From Aureitalea marina (GTDB taxonomy: Bacteria > Bacteroidota > Bacteroidia > Flavobacteriales > Flavobacteriaceae), in the NCBI RefSeq assembly GCF_002943755.1, contig NZ_MQUB01000001.1, forward strand, positions 2,468,501 to 2,532,500: DNA of 64,000 nt, read 5' to 3'. The notes under the pieces were generated by a model. The model saw nothing but the letters and a program-made list of their open reading frames with translations. It was not told the origin of the DNA and did no database searches. Of this stretch, positions 1-8,767 are shown in pieces. Position 1 is the first letter of the stretch; each line of letters opens with the position of its first letter. A program made the translations under genes and the position numbers.

Positions 1-723
1 TTAGGCGCACCAACTCCTGCCGAAAGTCTGCCACGGGAAATAAAATTCGTTGCCTGGTTAGATGAAGTGAAACAGGATGCGGCTGCTATATTTTTGTTAG
101 GGGACCTTTTTGACTTTTGGTTTGAATATAAAACCGTAGTCCCTAAGGGGTTTGTCCGAGTGCTGGGTAAGCTAGCCGAGATCAGTGATAGTGGAATTCC
201 GATTCATTTCTTCGTGGGGAATCACGATCTCTGGATGAGGGATTATTTTGAATCCGAATTGAACATTCCCATCTACCGGGATGTGAAGGAGTTTCAATTC
301 AATGACAAGATCTTCCTGATTGGTCATGGCGATGGTAAAGGACCCGGTGATAAAGGCTATAAGCGCATGAAAAAGGTCTTTACCAACCCCTTTTTCAAAT
401 GGCTCTTCCGTTGGTTCCATCCTGAATTGGGTATGCGGATCGCTCAATATCTATCCGTAAAGAACAAATTGATCTCTGGCGAGGAAGACAAGACCTTTCT
501 GGGAGACGACAAAGAATGGTTAGCGGCCTATTCAAGACGCAAACTGGAAACCAAGCACTACGACTATTTTGTCTTTGGTCACAGACACCTACCTATGGAG
601 ATTAAGCTGAATGATCGCTCTACTTATTTCAATTTAGGGGATTGGATCACCCATTATACCTATGGAGAATTTGATGGTTCAGAATTTCATCTAAAAACAT
701 TCCAAGGCCCTAAAGAGCCTTGA
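1..723 (+). CDS. lpxH: UDP-2,3-diacylglucosamine diphosphatase, 5' end cut off by window
   Basis: Calcineurin-like metallophosphatase of the LpxH type, which cleaves the pyrophosphate of UDP-2,3-diacylglucosamine to give lipid X in lipid A synthesis at the inner membrane. The frame is open from base 1 (it reads LGAPTPAES...) before the first internal ATG at 67, so the true start lies left of the window; probably only about ten residues, including the first metal-binding DxH, are missing. Metal-site motifs visible in order are GDLFDFW, GNHD, GHGD and GHRH. The 3' end overlaps the convergent recJ by 14 bases. The family assignment is firm; the LpxH substrate is inferred from the whole-protein pattern. 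Confidence 0.9.
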   Translation, partial: LGAPTPAESLPREIKFVAWLDEVKQDAAAIFLLGDLFDFWFEYKTVVPKGFVRVLGKLAEISDSGIPIHFFVGNHDLWMRDYFESELNIPIYRDVKEFQFNDKIFLIGHGDGKGPGDKGYKRMKKVFTNPFFKWLFRWFHPELGMRIAQYLSVKNKLISGEEDKTFLGDDKEWLAAYSRRKLETKHYDYFVFGHRHLPMEIKLNDRSTYFNLGDWITHYTYGEFDGSEFHLKTFQGPKEP

Positions 724-2404
724 TATCCTTGAACTTTAGCTGTAGGCTGGTCTGCCCGTTCCAATGATTCTCATCCAGTGAAAAAACGGCCTGAAACCCT
801 GTTTCAGAACTAGCCAATTCCAACTTGTCCCCCAGTCCAAATCCAATGCCTTCAATTGGATCAGAATTGGTCTGTCTTACACTTAGTTTCAAATGGCTTC
901 TGTCGGCGCCCACCTGCCGAGCCGGGTTGTTGAGCCTCAGATTATCACTTACAAATACGGGCCTGCCGTTGGAGGGTCCAAAAGGGGCAAATTGTTTTAA
1001 AATCCGGTAGAATTTCGGAGAGATATCCCCAAGGTGGATCAATTCATCGATCAGCAATTCGGGCTCCATGGATTCTTCCGTGATGCTTTCGCTCACCACC
1101 TTTTCGAAGCGTTCTTTGAAAGCTTGATAATTTTTAGGATCCAAGGTCAAACCAGCCGCATACTTATGGCCCCCGAACTGTACCATTAAGTCAGCGCATT
1201 GTTCTAATGCATGGTGAACATCAAAGCCTTTTACGGAGCGGACGGAAGCCGCCAACTTATCACCACTCTGAGTAAACACCACAGTTGGACGATAATAGGT
1301 CTCTATAAGCCGGGAGGCCACTATGCCGATAACTCCCTTATGCCAGTTAGGGTCAAATACCACCGTTGTGGCTCTTTGCTGTTCTCCTAATTCCTCTATC
1401 TGATCCAGGGCCTGGAGGCTGATCTCCTTATCAGTCTCCTTGCGGTCCTTATTAAATTGCTCGATCTCTTCTGCACACTGAAGTGCCGCATCCATATCCG
1501 TCGAAGTCAATAATCGGACAGCTTCATTACCGTGTTTCATGCGACCGGCCGCATTGATCCTTGGAGCCAATAGAAAGACCACATCACTGACCGAAGAAAC
1601 GGTTCTTCCCGCCTTGATCTGCACGGCCTTGATACCCGGTCTGGGATTGTTCATGATCTGTTGAATACCCAAGGCCATCAGGTTCCTATTTTCACCTGTC
1701 AGAGGAACAATGTCTGCCCCTATGGCCGTAGCCACCAGGTCCAGGTAAGGACTTAAATGCGATTTAGGCCTTTCTTCTCTCTGCTCCAAGGCCTGGATCA
1801 GCTTAAAACCTACACCGCATCCACAAAGTTCCTTATAAGGATAGTCACAATCTCCTCGTTTAGGATCCAAAACCGCCACTGCATCAGGAAGTTGATTTCC
1901 CGGCAAGTGATGATCACAGATTATAAAATCGATTCCTTGATCCTCAGCATATTTTACTTGCTCAATGGCCTTAATTCCGCAATCCAATGCAATGATCAGT
2001 GAAAACTCGTTGTCACTGGCGTAATCTATACCGGCAAGAGAAACCCCATATCCCTCTGTATACCGATCCGGAATGTAAGTGGCTATTTGTTCAGATCTGG
2101 AACTGAGATAGTCAAACATCATGGCCACACTGCTAGTCCCATCCACATCGTAATCTCCATAGACTAATATGTTCTCTCCCTTTTTTAAGGCTGTGTCTAC
2201 ACGATCTACAGCCTTATCCATGTCTTTCATTAGGAAAGGATCGTGAAGTTGGTCCCAACCGGGGCGGAAGAAATCCTTGGCTTGCTGGTAAGTTTCTATC
2301 CCCCGCTGTGCTAATAACTTTGCGATTATTGTACTGACAGACAGCTCATTGACCAGTCTTTCTATTGTCTCTTTAGGTGGCTCGGGACGGAACTTCCAGC
2401 GCAT
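710..2404 (-). CDS. recJ: Single-stranded-DNA-specific exonuclease RecJ
   Basis: 5'-3' exonuclease on single-stranded DNA, acting in RecF-pathway recombination and mismatch repair in the cytoplasm. The 564-residue product has the DHH phosphoesterase signature: YGDYDVDGT at residues 82-90 and DHH at 164-166, followed by the DHHA1 glycine-rich segment (GGHKYAAG near residue 412) and a C-terminal OB-like region. Length is normal for the family. It is transcribed away from the CMD-family gene at 2529 and converges with lpxH. Confidence 0.96.
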   Translation of the reverse strand: MRWKFRPEPPKETIERLVNELSVSTIIAKLLAQRGIETYQQAKDFFRPGWDQLHDPFLMKDMDKAVDRVDTALKKGENILVYGDYDVDGTSSVAMMFDYLSSRSEQIATYIPDRYTEGYGVSLAGIDYASDNEFSLIIALDCGIKAIEQVKYAEDQGIDFIICDHHLPGNQLPDAVAVLDPKRGDCDYPYKELCGCGVGFKLIQALEQREERPKSHLSPYLDLVATAIGADIVPLTGENRNLMALGIQQIMNNPRPGIKAVQIKAGRTVSSVSDVVFLLAPRINAAGRMKHGNEAVRLLTSTDMDAALQCAEEIEQFNKDRKETDKEISLQALDQIEELGEQQRATTVVFDPNWHKGVIGIVASRLIETYYRPTVVFTQSGDKLAASVRSVKGFDVHHALEQCADLMVQFGGHKYAAGLTLDPKNYQAFKERFEKVVSESITEESMEPELLIDELIHLGDISPKFYRILKQFAPFGPSNGRPVFVSDNLRLNNPARQVGADRSHLKLSVRQTNSDPIEGIGFGLGDKLELASSETGFQAVFSLDENHWNGQTSLQLKFKDIKAL

Positions 2405-2471
2405 ATTGTCGGATTAATTGGGAGCGAATATAAAAGTAAACATTCTGTGGTTTGAAGATGGGAAAAACCGG

Positions 2472-2504
2472 TTTGGAAAGTGGGTGTTGAAACGCTTACT
2501 TTTG
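2472..2504 (+). promoter_or_regulatory. Promoter of the CMD-family gene
   Basis: TTTG (2472-2475), a 21-base spacer, then TACTTTTG (2497-2504), matching the Bacteroidota sigma-A consensus TTTG-N19-21-TAnnTTTG. Transcription would begin around 2509-2512, which excludes the upstream in-frame start at 2418 and supports the ATG at 2529. Confidence 0.7.
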
Positions 2505-2528
2505 AATTGTTATGATAATTCAGGAATT

Positions 2529-3119
2529 ATGCCTTTAGTTAAACCGCTTTCTCCGGATCACGACCCGGAAACCAGGGAACTGGCCGACTTTTTTAACGAG
2601 ACCCTGGGGTTTTGTCCCAATAGTGTGCTCACTATGCAGCACCGACCTGCAATCAGCAAAGCATTTATCAATTTGAATAAGGCCGTCATGGCCAATGAAG
2701 GACGGGTTACCTCAGCCCTCAAACGAATGATCGCATGGGTAAGCAGCAACTCTACCGGTTGTCGTTATTGCCAAGCACACGCCATTCGAGCGGCAGAACG
2801 CTATGGGGCCGAGCAAGAACAATTGGATAATATCTGGGAATATCGAACGCATCCGGCTTTCTCAGAAGCAGAGCGGGCCGCATTGGATTTTTCTCTGGTA
2901 GCTTCTCAGGTACCCAACGCTGTGGATCAAACCATCAAAGACCGCTTATATGAACATTGGGACGAGGGCGAGATCGTGGAAATGCTGGGCGTTATCTCCC
3001 TTTTCGGATATCTCAACAGATGGAATGATTCTATGGGAACGAGTATTGAGGATGGTGCCGTAGAGAGCGGCAATCAATACCTGGGGAAACACGGTTGGAA
3101 TAAAGGGAAGCACATTTAG
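2529..3119 (+). CDS. Carboxymuconolactone decarboxylase (AhpD-like) family protein
   Basis: A 196-residue all-helical protein of the CMD/AhpD superfamily. It carries a redox CxxC followed by histidine (C78, C81, H84 in GCRYCQAH), the arrangement seen in peroxidase-related members that use the cysteine pair for alkylhydroperoxide-type chemistry. The ATG at 2529 is chosen because the strong promoter at 2472-2504 lies downstream of the longer in-frame start at 2418 and because homology-like sequence (LVKPLSPDHD) begins here. It converges with rsmI and overlaps its end by 4 bases. The physiological substrate is unknown. Confidence 0.85.
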   Translation: MPLVKPLSPDHDPETRELADFFNETLGFCPNSVLTMQHRPAISKAFINLNKAVMANEGRVTSALKRMIAWVSSNSTGCRYCQAHAIRAAERYGAEQEQLDNIWEYRTHPAFSEAERAALDFSLVASQVPNAVDQTIKDRLYEHWDEGEIVEMLGVISLFGYLNRWNDSMGTSIEDGAVESGNQYLGKHGWNKGKHI

Positions 3120-3787
3120 TCCTTACCTGCTACGATCAATACAAATTCTCCCCTGGGAGCATTCTTTTCAAAGTAAGCATATAACTCACTTAGCGATCCG
3201 CGTATGGTCTCTTCGTGAAGTTTGCTGATCTCCCTGCTCACACTCGCCTGACGATCCGATCCGAAATGATCCATCATCTGTGACAAGGTCTTAAGCAATT
3301 TATGGGGAGATTCGTAAAAGACCATTGTCCGGCTCTCTTCCGCGAGTGACATCAGCTTGGATTGCCTGCCTTTCTTAACTGGAAGAAAACCCTCGAATAC
3401 AAATCGGTCACAAGGCAGCCCACTATTGACCAAGGCCGGAACAAAAGCAGTTGCACCGGGAAGGGTCTCAACTTCTAAGCTTTCCGCCACACAGGCCCTG
3501 GTGAGTAAAAATCCGGGGTCACTGATGCCCGGTGTGCCGGCATCTGAGATCAAGGCAATGTCTTCTCCTGCCTGCAATCGCTCTACGACCCCTTTAAGAC
3601 GTTTATGTTCATTGTGCATATGAAAGGAGGACATGGGTGTTTCTATTCCGAAATGCTTCAGCAACTTCCCGCTAGTCCTGGTATCTTCTGCTAAGATAAG
3701 ATCTACCTCCTGTAAAACCTGGACACCTCTATAGGTCATATCTCCTAAATTACCGACTGGAGTTGGTACCAGGTAAAGTTTACCCAT
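3116..3787 (-). CDS. rsmI: 16S rRNA (cytidine-1402-2'-O)-methyltransferase
   Basis: SAM-dependent tetrapyrrole-methylase-fold enzyme that 2'-O-methylates C1402 in the 30S decoding centre. The N-terminal signature PTPVGNLGDMTYR is characteristic, followed by LAEDTRTS and the SDAGTPGISDPG loop of RsmI. The 223-residue length is slightly short compared with enterobacterial RsmI but usual for Bacteroidota. It lies downstream of and on the same strand as the 258-residue hypothetical gene (45-base gap), so co-transcription is possible. Confidence 0.95.
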   Translation of the reverse strand: MGKLYLVPTPVGNLGDMTYRGVQVLQEVDLILAEDTRTSGKLLKHFGIETPMSSFHMHNEHKRLKGVVERLQAGEDIALISDAGTPGISDPGFLLTRACVAESLEVETLPGATAFVPALVNSGLPCDRFVFEGFLPVKKGRQSKLMSLAEESRTMVFYESPHKLLKTLSQMMDHFGSDRQASVSREISKLHEETIRGSLSELYAYFEKNAPRGEFVLIVAGKD

Positions 3788-3832
3788 ATCCGAGTTTTAG
3801 CACAGAGGATGTTCAGCCCACTGGGAATACAT

Positions 3833-4609
3833 CTAATTGAAGCTCTTTTCGACTATGGTCATGAAGCGATCGGCATACTCATCCTTGTTCAGCCAATAGT
3901 TATAATCTGGTTTGACCTTTCCTTTAATAAAGGTTTCTGCCTCTTCATAACTTTCCATCGAACTGATCTGGGAAAGAACGCGCTTGTAGTCTTGTGTTCT
4001 TCCGTCGAAAAGGTGCTTGATAAAGGCCAGCCGATCGTTCAATCCGATATGTAGCCCTCTGTGCAGCTTATCATTAAGTGATCGAGGCCTATCCATTTCC
4101 TGAATATGACTAGCCCCGCCGTTGGCTTTCGGTTGCGTAATGGTCTGACTGCTCATGGATGGCTCGGCTGGTTTGCGTTCGAAAACAGGTAAGTCCCCGT
4201 AGTCCTTACTGATTTCCTCCGCTTCATCTTTCCAGGCCTTTCGAACAGGAAGTACTTCTTCCAGAAGCTGATCTACTTCCTGACTCTCCTGAGGCATTTG
4301 TGCCACAAGATCCTTGATCTTTTCCATGACTGGTTCTATAATCTCCTCGTTATTCTCGGGGACCGGCAAGGGCTCGGGCTCTCTGAACCAGTTTTGTTCT
4401 CGGAAGCTTTTAGAATCCATGGATTCGACTTCCGGAGTCTTAACCTCTTCTTCCTCTCCCAGGATCTGGGTCTCCAAATAGTTGAGCACGGTTAACAACT
4501 CGTAAAGCTCTCGAGTTGATTCCAACATGGCGGAGGTGTCTTCCAGTTTGTCCTGCGACAAGATCTGCCTGGCCAGTTGTTGTATCTTAGATTTTAACTT
4601 CTTTTTCAT
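3833..4609 (-). CDS. Conserved hypothetical protein, acidic, helical
   Basis: A 258-residue soluble protein with no recognised enzyme motif. The N-terminal 60 residues are basic then acidic and predicted helical; the middle (about 65-170) is low-complexity, rich in Glu and Pro; the last 70 residues form the best-defined block (LNDRLAFIKHLFDG followed by a conserved-looking segment ending near NYWLNKDEYADRF). I recognise this arrangement from unannotated Bacteroidota proteins but no function. It is encoded just upstream of rsmI on the same strand. A scaffold or adaptor role is conceivable but unsupported. Confidence 0.75.
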   Translation of the reverse strand: MKKKLKSKIQQLARQILSQDKLEDTSAMLESTRELYELLTVLNYLETQILGEEEEVKTPEVESMDSKSFREQNWFREPEPLPVPENNEEIIEPVMEKIKDLVAQMPQESQEVDQLLEEVLPVRKAWKDEAEEISKDYGDLPVFERKPAEPSMSSQTITQPKANGGASHIQEMDRPRSLNDKLHRGLHIGLNDRLAFIKHLFDGRTQDYKRVLSQISSMESYEEAETFIKGKVKPDYNYWLNKDEYADRFMTIVEKSFN

Positions 4610-4710
4610 AATGGATGTGAGTCAAACGCCTATCTAAATTATTCGCTTTTTAAAACGAAAAAGGTCCCCAATATATTTTACTTCTTTCCCTAATGACCCC
4701 TTATTCGGCA

Positions 4711-4718
4711 TATGTTTG
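4711..4718 (+). promoter_or_regulatory. -7 promoter element of tdk
   Basis: TATGTTTG matches TAnnTTTG. The -33 region is weak (TTTC near 4685). Transcription would start near 4725, downstream of the longest in-frame start at 4716, so the ATG at 4782 is preferred for tdk. Confidence 0.5.
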
Positions 4719-4781
4719 TTAAATTTACGCATCCTTGATGGAATCGTCAAAGATTTCGTCCTTATAATCAAATGCCCGCTT

Positions 4782-5426
4782 ATGTTTCTGGAAAACACGG
4801 TTAATCAAAAAGAACAATTTGGTTGGATCGAGGTGATCTGTGGTTCGATGTTTTCCGGTAAGACCGAAGAACTGATCCGCCGATTGAGACGTGCTCAATT
4901 TGCACGTCAGCGGGTAGAGATCTTTAAGCCAGCAATCGATGTTCGCTATCACGATGATCTGGTGGTATCCCATGACCAGAACGAGATACGTTCGACCCCG
5001 GTTCCCGCAGCGGCCAATATTCCTATTCTTGCAGATAATTGTGATGTGATCGGCATTGATGAAGCTCAGTTCTTTGACGACGAGATCGTCAAGGTCTGTA
5101 ATGACCTGGCCAATCGAGGAATTCGGGTAATAGTAGCGGGTCTGGACATGGATTTTAAGGGCAACCCTTTTGGCCCCATGCCGGCGTTGATGGCAACGGC
5201 AGAATATGTGACCAAGGTTCATGCAGTTTGCACAAGGACAGGAAACCTGGCCAACTACAGCTATCGAAAATCCTCCAACAACGATCTCGTACTGCTAGGT
5301 GAAAACGACGAATACGAACCTTTGAGCAGAGCCGCCTTCTACAAGGCCATGCTCCGGGAAAAGGTCAAAAAAATGGACGTCAAAGATCCGGAGATCGTGC
5401 CAAACAAGAATAAAAAGTCCTCCTGA
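4782..5426 (+). CDS. tdk: Thymidine kinase, type II
   Basis: Phosphorylates thymidine to dTMP in nucleotide salvage. The 214-residue protein has the P-loop GSMFSGKT at residues 21-28, the DEAQFF Walker B-like segment at 93-98 and the lasso-loop region [11 protein letters not shown] near the C terminus. Type II enzymes usually hold structural zinc with two Cys pairs; here the first pair reads CTRTG, so one ligand is absent and the later pair is missing too, suggesting loss of the zinc site. The start at 4782 is chosen because the promoter element at 4711 excludes 4716. It lies 3 bases before alr, so the two are probably co-transcribed. Confidence 0.94.
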   Translation: MFLENTVNQKEQFGWIEVICGSMFSGKTEELIRRLRRAQFARQRVEIFKPAIDVRYHDDLVVSHDQNEIRSTPVPAAANIPILADNCDVIGIDEAQFFDDEIVKVCNDLANRGIRVIVAGLDMDFKGNPFGPMPALMATAEYVTKVHAVCTRTGNLANYSYRKSSNNDLVLLGENDEYEPLSRAAFYKAMLREKVKKMDVKDPEIVPNKNKKSS

Positions 5427-5429
5427 TCC

Positions 5430-6539
5430 ATGTCTGAGATCCACGAAACCACCCTGGAGTTGGACCTGAACGCCCTGGGACATAACTATCGATATATCAA
5501 ATCCAAATTGAATCCTGAAACGGCCATTATGGGAGTGGTCAAAGCAGGGGGCTATGGAAGCGATTCGGTCGAAATTGCAAGGGAGTTGGATACTTTGGGA
5601 GTGGAATACTTGGCGGTAGCCTATACGCGAGAGGGTGTAGAACTGCGGGATCACGACATCCAGACTCCTATCATGGTGCTTCATCCCTTACCACATCATT
5701 TCAAAACCATTATCGATCGCTGTCTCGAACCCAGTTTATACTCCTTTGAGACCTTAAAAGACTTCGTGGCTCAGGCTCGTAAAATGAAGCAAAAACGCTA
5801 TCCGGTGCATTTGAAGTTCAACACCGGGCTCAATCGCCTGGGGTTTCAGCAAGATGATCTGAGCGAGATCAAAGCGCTCATTGTCTCAGAACCGAGTATT
5901 GAAGTCCGGTCTGTCTTTTCTCATCTTGCGGCCACCGAAGACAAAAACCAACGGCACTTCACCCTGGAACAGATCGAGCAGTTCGAGCAAATGGCTAACT
6001 ATTTGGAAAGCAGTCTTCCGAACGCTCCAAGGCGTCACATCCTGAATACCTCAGGAGTACTTAACTACCCGCAATCCCAATTCGATATGGTGCGCTGTGG
6101 TATTGGTCTATACGGATTCGGAAATGATCCTGAATTCGATCAAAATTTCAAACCGGTAGCCAGCCTAAAGACCATAATCTCCCAAATTCATCATCTAAAA
6201 CCCGGAGAAAGCGTGGGGTATAATCGGGGATATGTAGCCGATAAACCAACCCGATCAGCTACTTTACCTCTAGGTCATGCCGATGGTATTTTCCGGGCTT
6301 TCGGACAGGGAAAAGGATGGGTCACCATCGGTGGTGAAAAGGCACCCATACTTGGAAATGTCTGTATGGATATGATCATGGTAGATGTGAGCAACATCAA
6401 CTGTGAGACCGGTGATACCGTGATAGTCTTTGGAGAGAATCCGAATTTGGTGCAATTGGCAGAATCTATTGATACCATACCTTACGAGCTGCTGACCGCC
6501 ATTTCCGGAAGGGTTATTCGTAAACTTGTTCGTAACTAA
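5430..6539 (+). CDS. alr: Alanine racemase
   Basis: PLP enzyme interconverting L- and D-alanine for peptidoglycan. The 369-residue length and fold-type III pattern fit. The PLP lysine is K38 in VVKAGGYGSD, a variant of the more common VKANAYGHG, and the catalytic tyrosine lies in GESVGYNRGY. The C-terminal domain carries the conserved GNVCMDMIMVDV. It begins 3 bases after tdk. It is a stand-alone enzyme, not the MurF-Alr fusion also found in Bacteroidota, so the genome may hold both. Confidence 0.95.
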   Translation: MSEIHETTLELDLNALGHNYRYIKSKLNPETAIMGVVKAGGYGSDSVEIARELDTLGVEYLAVAYTREGVELRDHDIQTPIMVLHPLPHHFKTIIDRCLEPSLYSFETLKDFVAQARKMKQKRYPVHLKFNTGLNRLGFQQDDLSEIKALIVSEPSIEVRSVFSHLAATEDKNQRHFTLEQIEQFEQMANYLESSLPNAPRRHILNTSGVLNYPQSQFDMVRCGIGLYGFGNDPEFDQNFKPVASLKTIISQIHHLKPGESVGYNRGYVADKPTRSATLPLGHADGIFRAFGQGKGWVTIGGEKAPILGNVCMDMIMVDVSNINCETGDTVIVFGENPNLVQLAESIDTIPYELLTAISGRVIRKLVRN

Positions 6540-6600
6540 ATTCTTAGAAATCGCCGAGTTTGATTAACTTGGAGGCAAGTACTAACCAATAATTCTAGTT

Positions 6601-7008
6601 ATGTTGAAAGAATTCAGAGATTTTATCATGACCGGCAATGTGATCGATCTGGCCGTGGCCGTTCTTTTGGCCGGTGCCATGGGACTGGTCATCAACGGAT
6701 TTGTTTCCGATATCATGATGCCGATTGTTGGACATTTTGCCGGCGGAGCCGATTTTTCCGAACTGAAAGTAGTTCTGGATGAGGCCGTGATGGCCGAAGA
6801 CGGTTCGGTTCTCGAGCCTGAGAACGCCATTATGTATGGTAAATGGATCAATGCCATCATCAATTTGCTCATTGTTGGATTTGTCCTCTTTATGATCGTC
6901 AAATCCTATAACAAGGTCCGCAAAAAGAAGGAAGAAGCACCAGCTCCTCCTCCAGGACCTACGGAGAAAGACCTTTTGGCCGAGATCCGGGATCTGTTGA
7001 AGAAATAA
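6601..7008 (+). CDS. mscL: Large-conductance mechanosensitive channel
   Basis: Pentameric inner-membrane channel that opens under high membrane tension and protects against osmotic downshock. The 135-residue protein has the N-terminal amphipathic helix (LKEFRDFIMTGNVIDLAVAV), TM1 with the Ala/Gly-rich pore-lining stretch, a periplasmic loop of about 40 residues, TM2 (about 78-100) and a charged C-terminal helix (LLAEIRDLLKK). Length is standard. An intrinsic terminator follows at 7058-7091. Confidence 0.96.
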   Translation: MLKEFRDFIMTGNVIDLAVAVLLAGAMGLVINGFVSDIMMPIVGHFAGGADFSELKVVLDEAVMAEDGSVLEPENAIMYGKWINAIINLLIVGFVLFMIVKSYNKVRKKKEEAPAPPPGPTEKDLLAEIRDLLKK

Positions 7009-7057
7009 GATACGACCCGTTGCAAGCGGGAACCGCTACACTACTTATTCTAACTAA

Positions 7058-7091
7058 ACCATCCTCCTCACAGGGGATGGTCTTTTTTTTT
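7058..7091 (+). terminator. Intrinsic terminator after mscL
   Basis: A 7-bp perfect stem (ACCATCC at 7058-7064 with GGATGGT at 7075-7081) followed by an unbroken T tract. It separates mscL from asd. Confidence 0.85.
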
Positions 7092-7125
7092 AATCCTTTT
7101 AAACGGTTTATTTATTCACATCAGC

Positions 7126-7133
7126 TAATTTTG
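7126..7133 (+). promoter_or_regulatory. -7 promoter element of asd
   Basis: TAATTTTG matches TAnnTTTG, 18 bases before the ATG at 7152. No good -33 element is seen at 19-21 bases. It argues against the long in-frame start at 7020, which would also run through the mscL terminator. Confidence 0.5.
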
Positions 7134-7151
7134 CGGCCTAACTCAAGTACT

Positions 7152-8141
7152 ATGAAAGTAGCGGTTGTAGGTGCCACCGGGATGGTTGGTCAGGTTATGT
7201 TGAATCTGTTGGAGCAGAGGAACTTCCCGGTAAGTGAATTGATCCCTGTGGCCTCCCAGCGATCTGTGGGAAAAATGGTCACTTTCAAAGGCCAAGAATA
7301 TCCCATCATATCTATGGTAGATGCCATTGCGGCTAAACCGGAGATCGCCTTATTCTCTGCCGGCGGAGGAACATCCCTGGAATGGGCTCCCAAATTTGCT
7401 GAGGTCGGAACCACAGTGATCGATAATTCTTCGGCCTGGAGAATGGACCCCGACAAGAAACTGGTTGTACCGGAGATCAACGGGAACGCCTTGGAAGCTG
7501 CAGACAAGATCATAGCCAACCCGAACTGCTCGACCATTCAACTGGTCATGGCCCTTGCTCCTTTGCACGATCGTTATAAAATGAAAAGGGTGATCGTTTC
7601 TACTTATCAATCAGTTTCCGGAACTGGAATCAAGGCGGTGCGGCAACTGGAAAATGAGATAGCCGGTATCCAGGGAGAGATGGCCTATCCCTATCCAATC
7701 CATAAGAATGCCCTTCCACACTGTGATGTGTTCGATGACAATGGCTACACCAAGGAAGAACTAAAATTGGCCCGTGAGCCGCAGAAGATCCTGGACGATC
7801 CCAGTTTTTCTGTATCGGCTACCGCCGTTCGAATACCAACTGCAGGTGGTCACAGTGAATCAGTGAATGTTGAGTTCGAAGAGGATTTTCAACTAGCTGA
7901 AGTACGCGCTTTACTGCAAAATACAGACGGTGTCGTTGTGCAGGATAACCCGGACACCAATACTTATCCCATGCCGGCTTATGCCCACAACAAAGATGAG
8001 GTATTTGTGGGGCGTATTCGCAGGGATCTTACTCAGGCTAACACCTTGAATATGTGGATCGTATCGGACAATTTACGAAAAGGTGCGGCCACCAACGCCA
8101 TTCAGATTGCGGAGCATCTTTTGACGCATAATCTGGTCTGA
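7152..8141 (+). CDS. asd: Aspartate-semialdehyde dehydrogenase
   Basis: NADPH-dependent reduction of beta-aspartyl phosphate to aspartate semialdehyde, leading to lysine/diaminopimelate, threonine and methionine. The 329-residue product starts with the nucleotide-binding VGATGMVGQ. The nucleophile is C126 in NPNCSTIQ and the acid/base is H234 in TAGGHSE; the SVSGTGIKAV segment is also present. The ATG at 7152 is chosen because the protein starts exactly at the Rossmann strand there and a terminator and promoter lie upstream. Confidence 0.96.
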   Translation: MKVAVVGATGMVGQVMLNLLEQRNFPVSELIPVASQRSVGKMVTFKGQEYPIISMVDAIAAKPEIALFSAGGGTSLEWAPKFAEVGTTVIDNSSAWRMDPDKKLVVPEINGNALEAADKIIANPNCSTIQLVMALAPLHDRYKMKRVIVSTYQSVSGTGIKAVRQLENEIAGIQGEMAYPYPIHKNALPHCDVFDDNGYTKEELKLAREPQKILDDPSFSVSATAVRIPTAGGHSESVNVEFEEDFQLAEVRALLQNTDGVVVQDNPDTNTYPMPAYAHNKDEVFVGRIRRDLTQANTLNMWIVSDNLRKGAATNAIQIAEHLLTHNLV

Positions 8142-8207
8142 TTTTCAATCTGTTGTAAGTAGGAGCACTGTTGTTCGTCTAAGTTGAGCAAACAACAAAA
8201 CTTCCTC

Positions 8208-8606
8208 ATGAAAGCACTTTATCTAATTCTACGCCTTGGTCTGGGATTGATGTTATTGGTCTTTGGGCTTAACAAATTCTTTTGGTTCCTGGTCGATTTC
8301 GACTTTACAGGTTATCCGGAGGCCGAATATCTTTTCAACGCATTGCGTTATTCCGGTGCAGAACCTACCGGCAAAGGTTATATCATGAACCTGGTAGGAC
8401 TGACCGAAGTAGTGGTGGGTTTACTGCTGATCATTAAAAAGTGGGTGCCCTTTGCTTTGGTTATGCTGGTGCCCATCTCCCTCAACTTGGTTTTGTTCCA
8501 TGTATTCGTAAATCCGCCCAATATTGGACCCGCTTTAGCGGTTGCATTGGTCAATGGATTACTGATGTACAAGAACTGGAATAGCTATCGCCCACTATTT
8601 CAATAG
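8208..8606 (+). CDS. DoxX-like small membrane protein
   Basis: A 132-residue integral membrane protein with four predicted helices (about 3-22, 55-75, 80-100, 105-122). The pattern LRLGLGLMLLVFGLNKFF near the N terminus resembles the DoxX/DoxD family, whose members are thought to act in quinone-linked redox or as uncharacterised inner-membrane proteins. The ATG at 8208 is preferred over a TTG at 8184. It sits alone between asd and the exported-protein block. Family level only. Confidence 0.75.
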   Translation: MKALYLILRLGLGLMLLVFGLNKFFWFLVDFDFTGYPEAEYLFNALRYSGAEPTGKGYIMNLVGLTEVVVGLLLIIKKWVPFALVMLVPISLNLVLFHVFVNPPNIGPALAVALVNGLLMYKNWNSYRPLFQ

Positions 8607-8767
8607 GATTAGTCCGTTTTAAAGGGTTCTCAACTTTTGGGTCAATTCCTTTAAGAATAGGCATTTAAAAGGGATAGTTGTAAAACTTTTATTACATTTA
8701 GGGGCATTTTCGGAACCAGTTCTGGAAAGCCCCTTTGATGTAGAGGAAACTTTGCAAAATTGCCTAT

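Noticed and set aside
2418-2528. Upstream in-frame start of the CMD gene
   Set aside because: A consensus promoter at 2472-2504 lies inside this extension, so the ATG at 2529 is used.
7020-7151. 44-residue N-terminal extension of asd
   Set aside because: It would run through the mscL terminator and the asd promoter box and is not part of the Rossmann fold.
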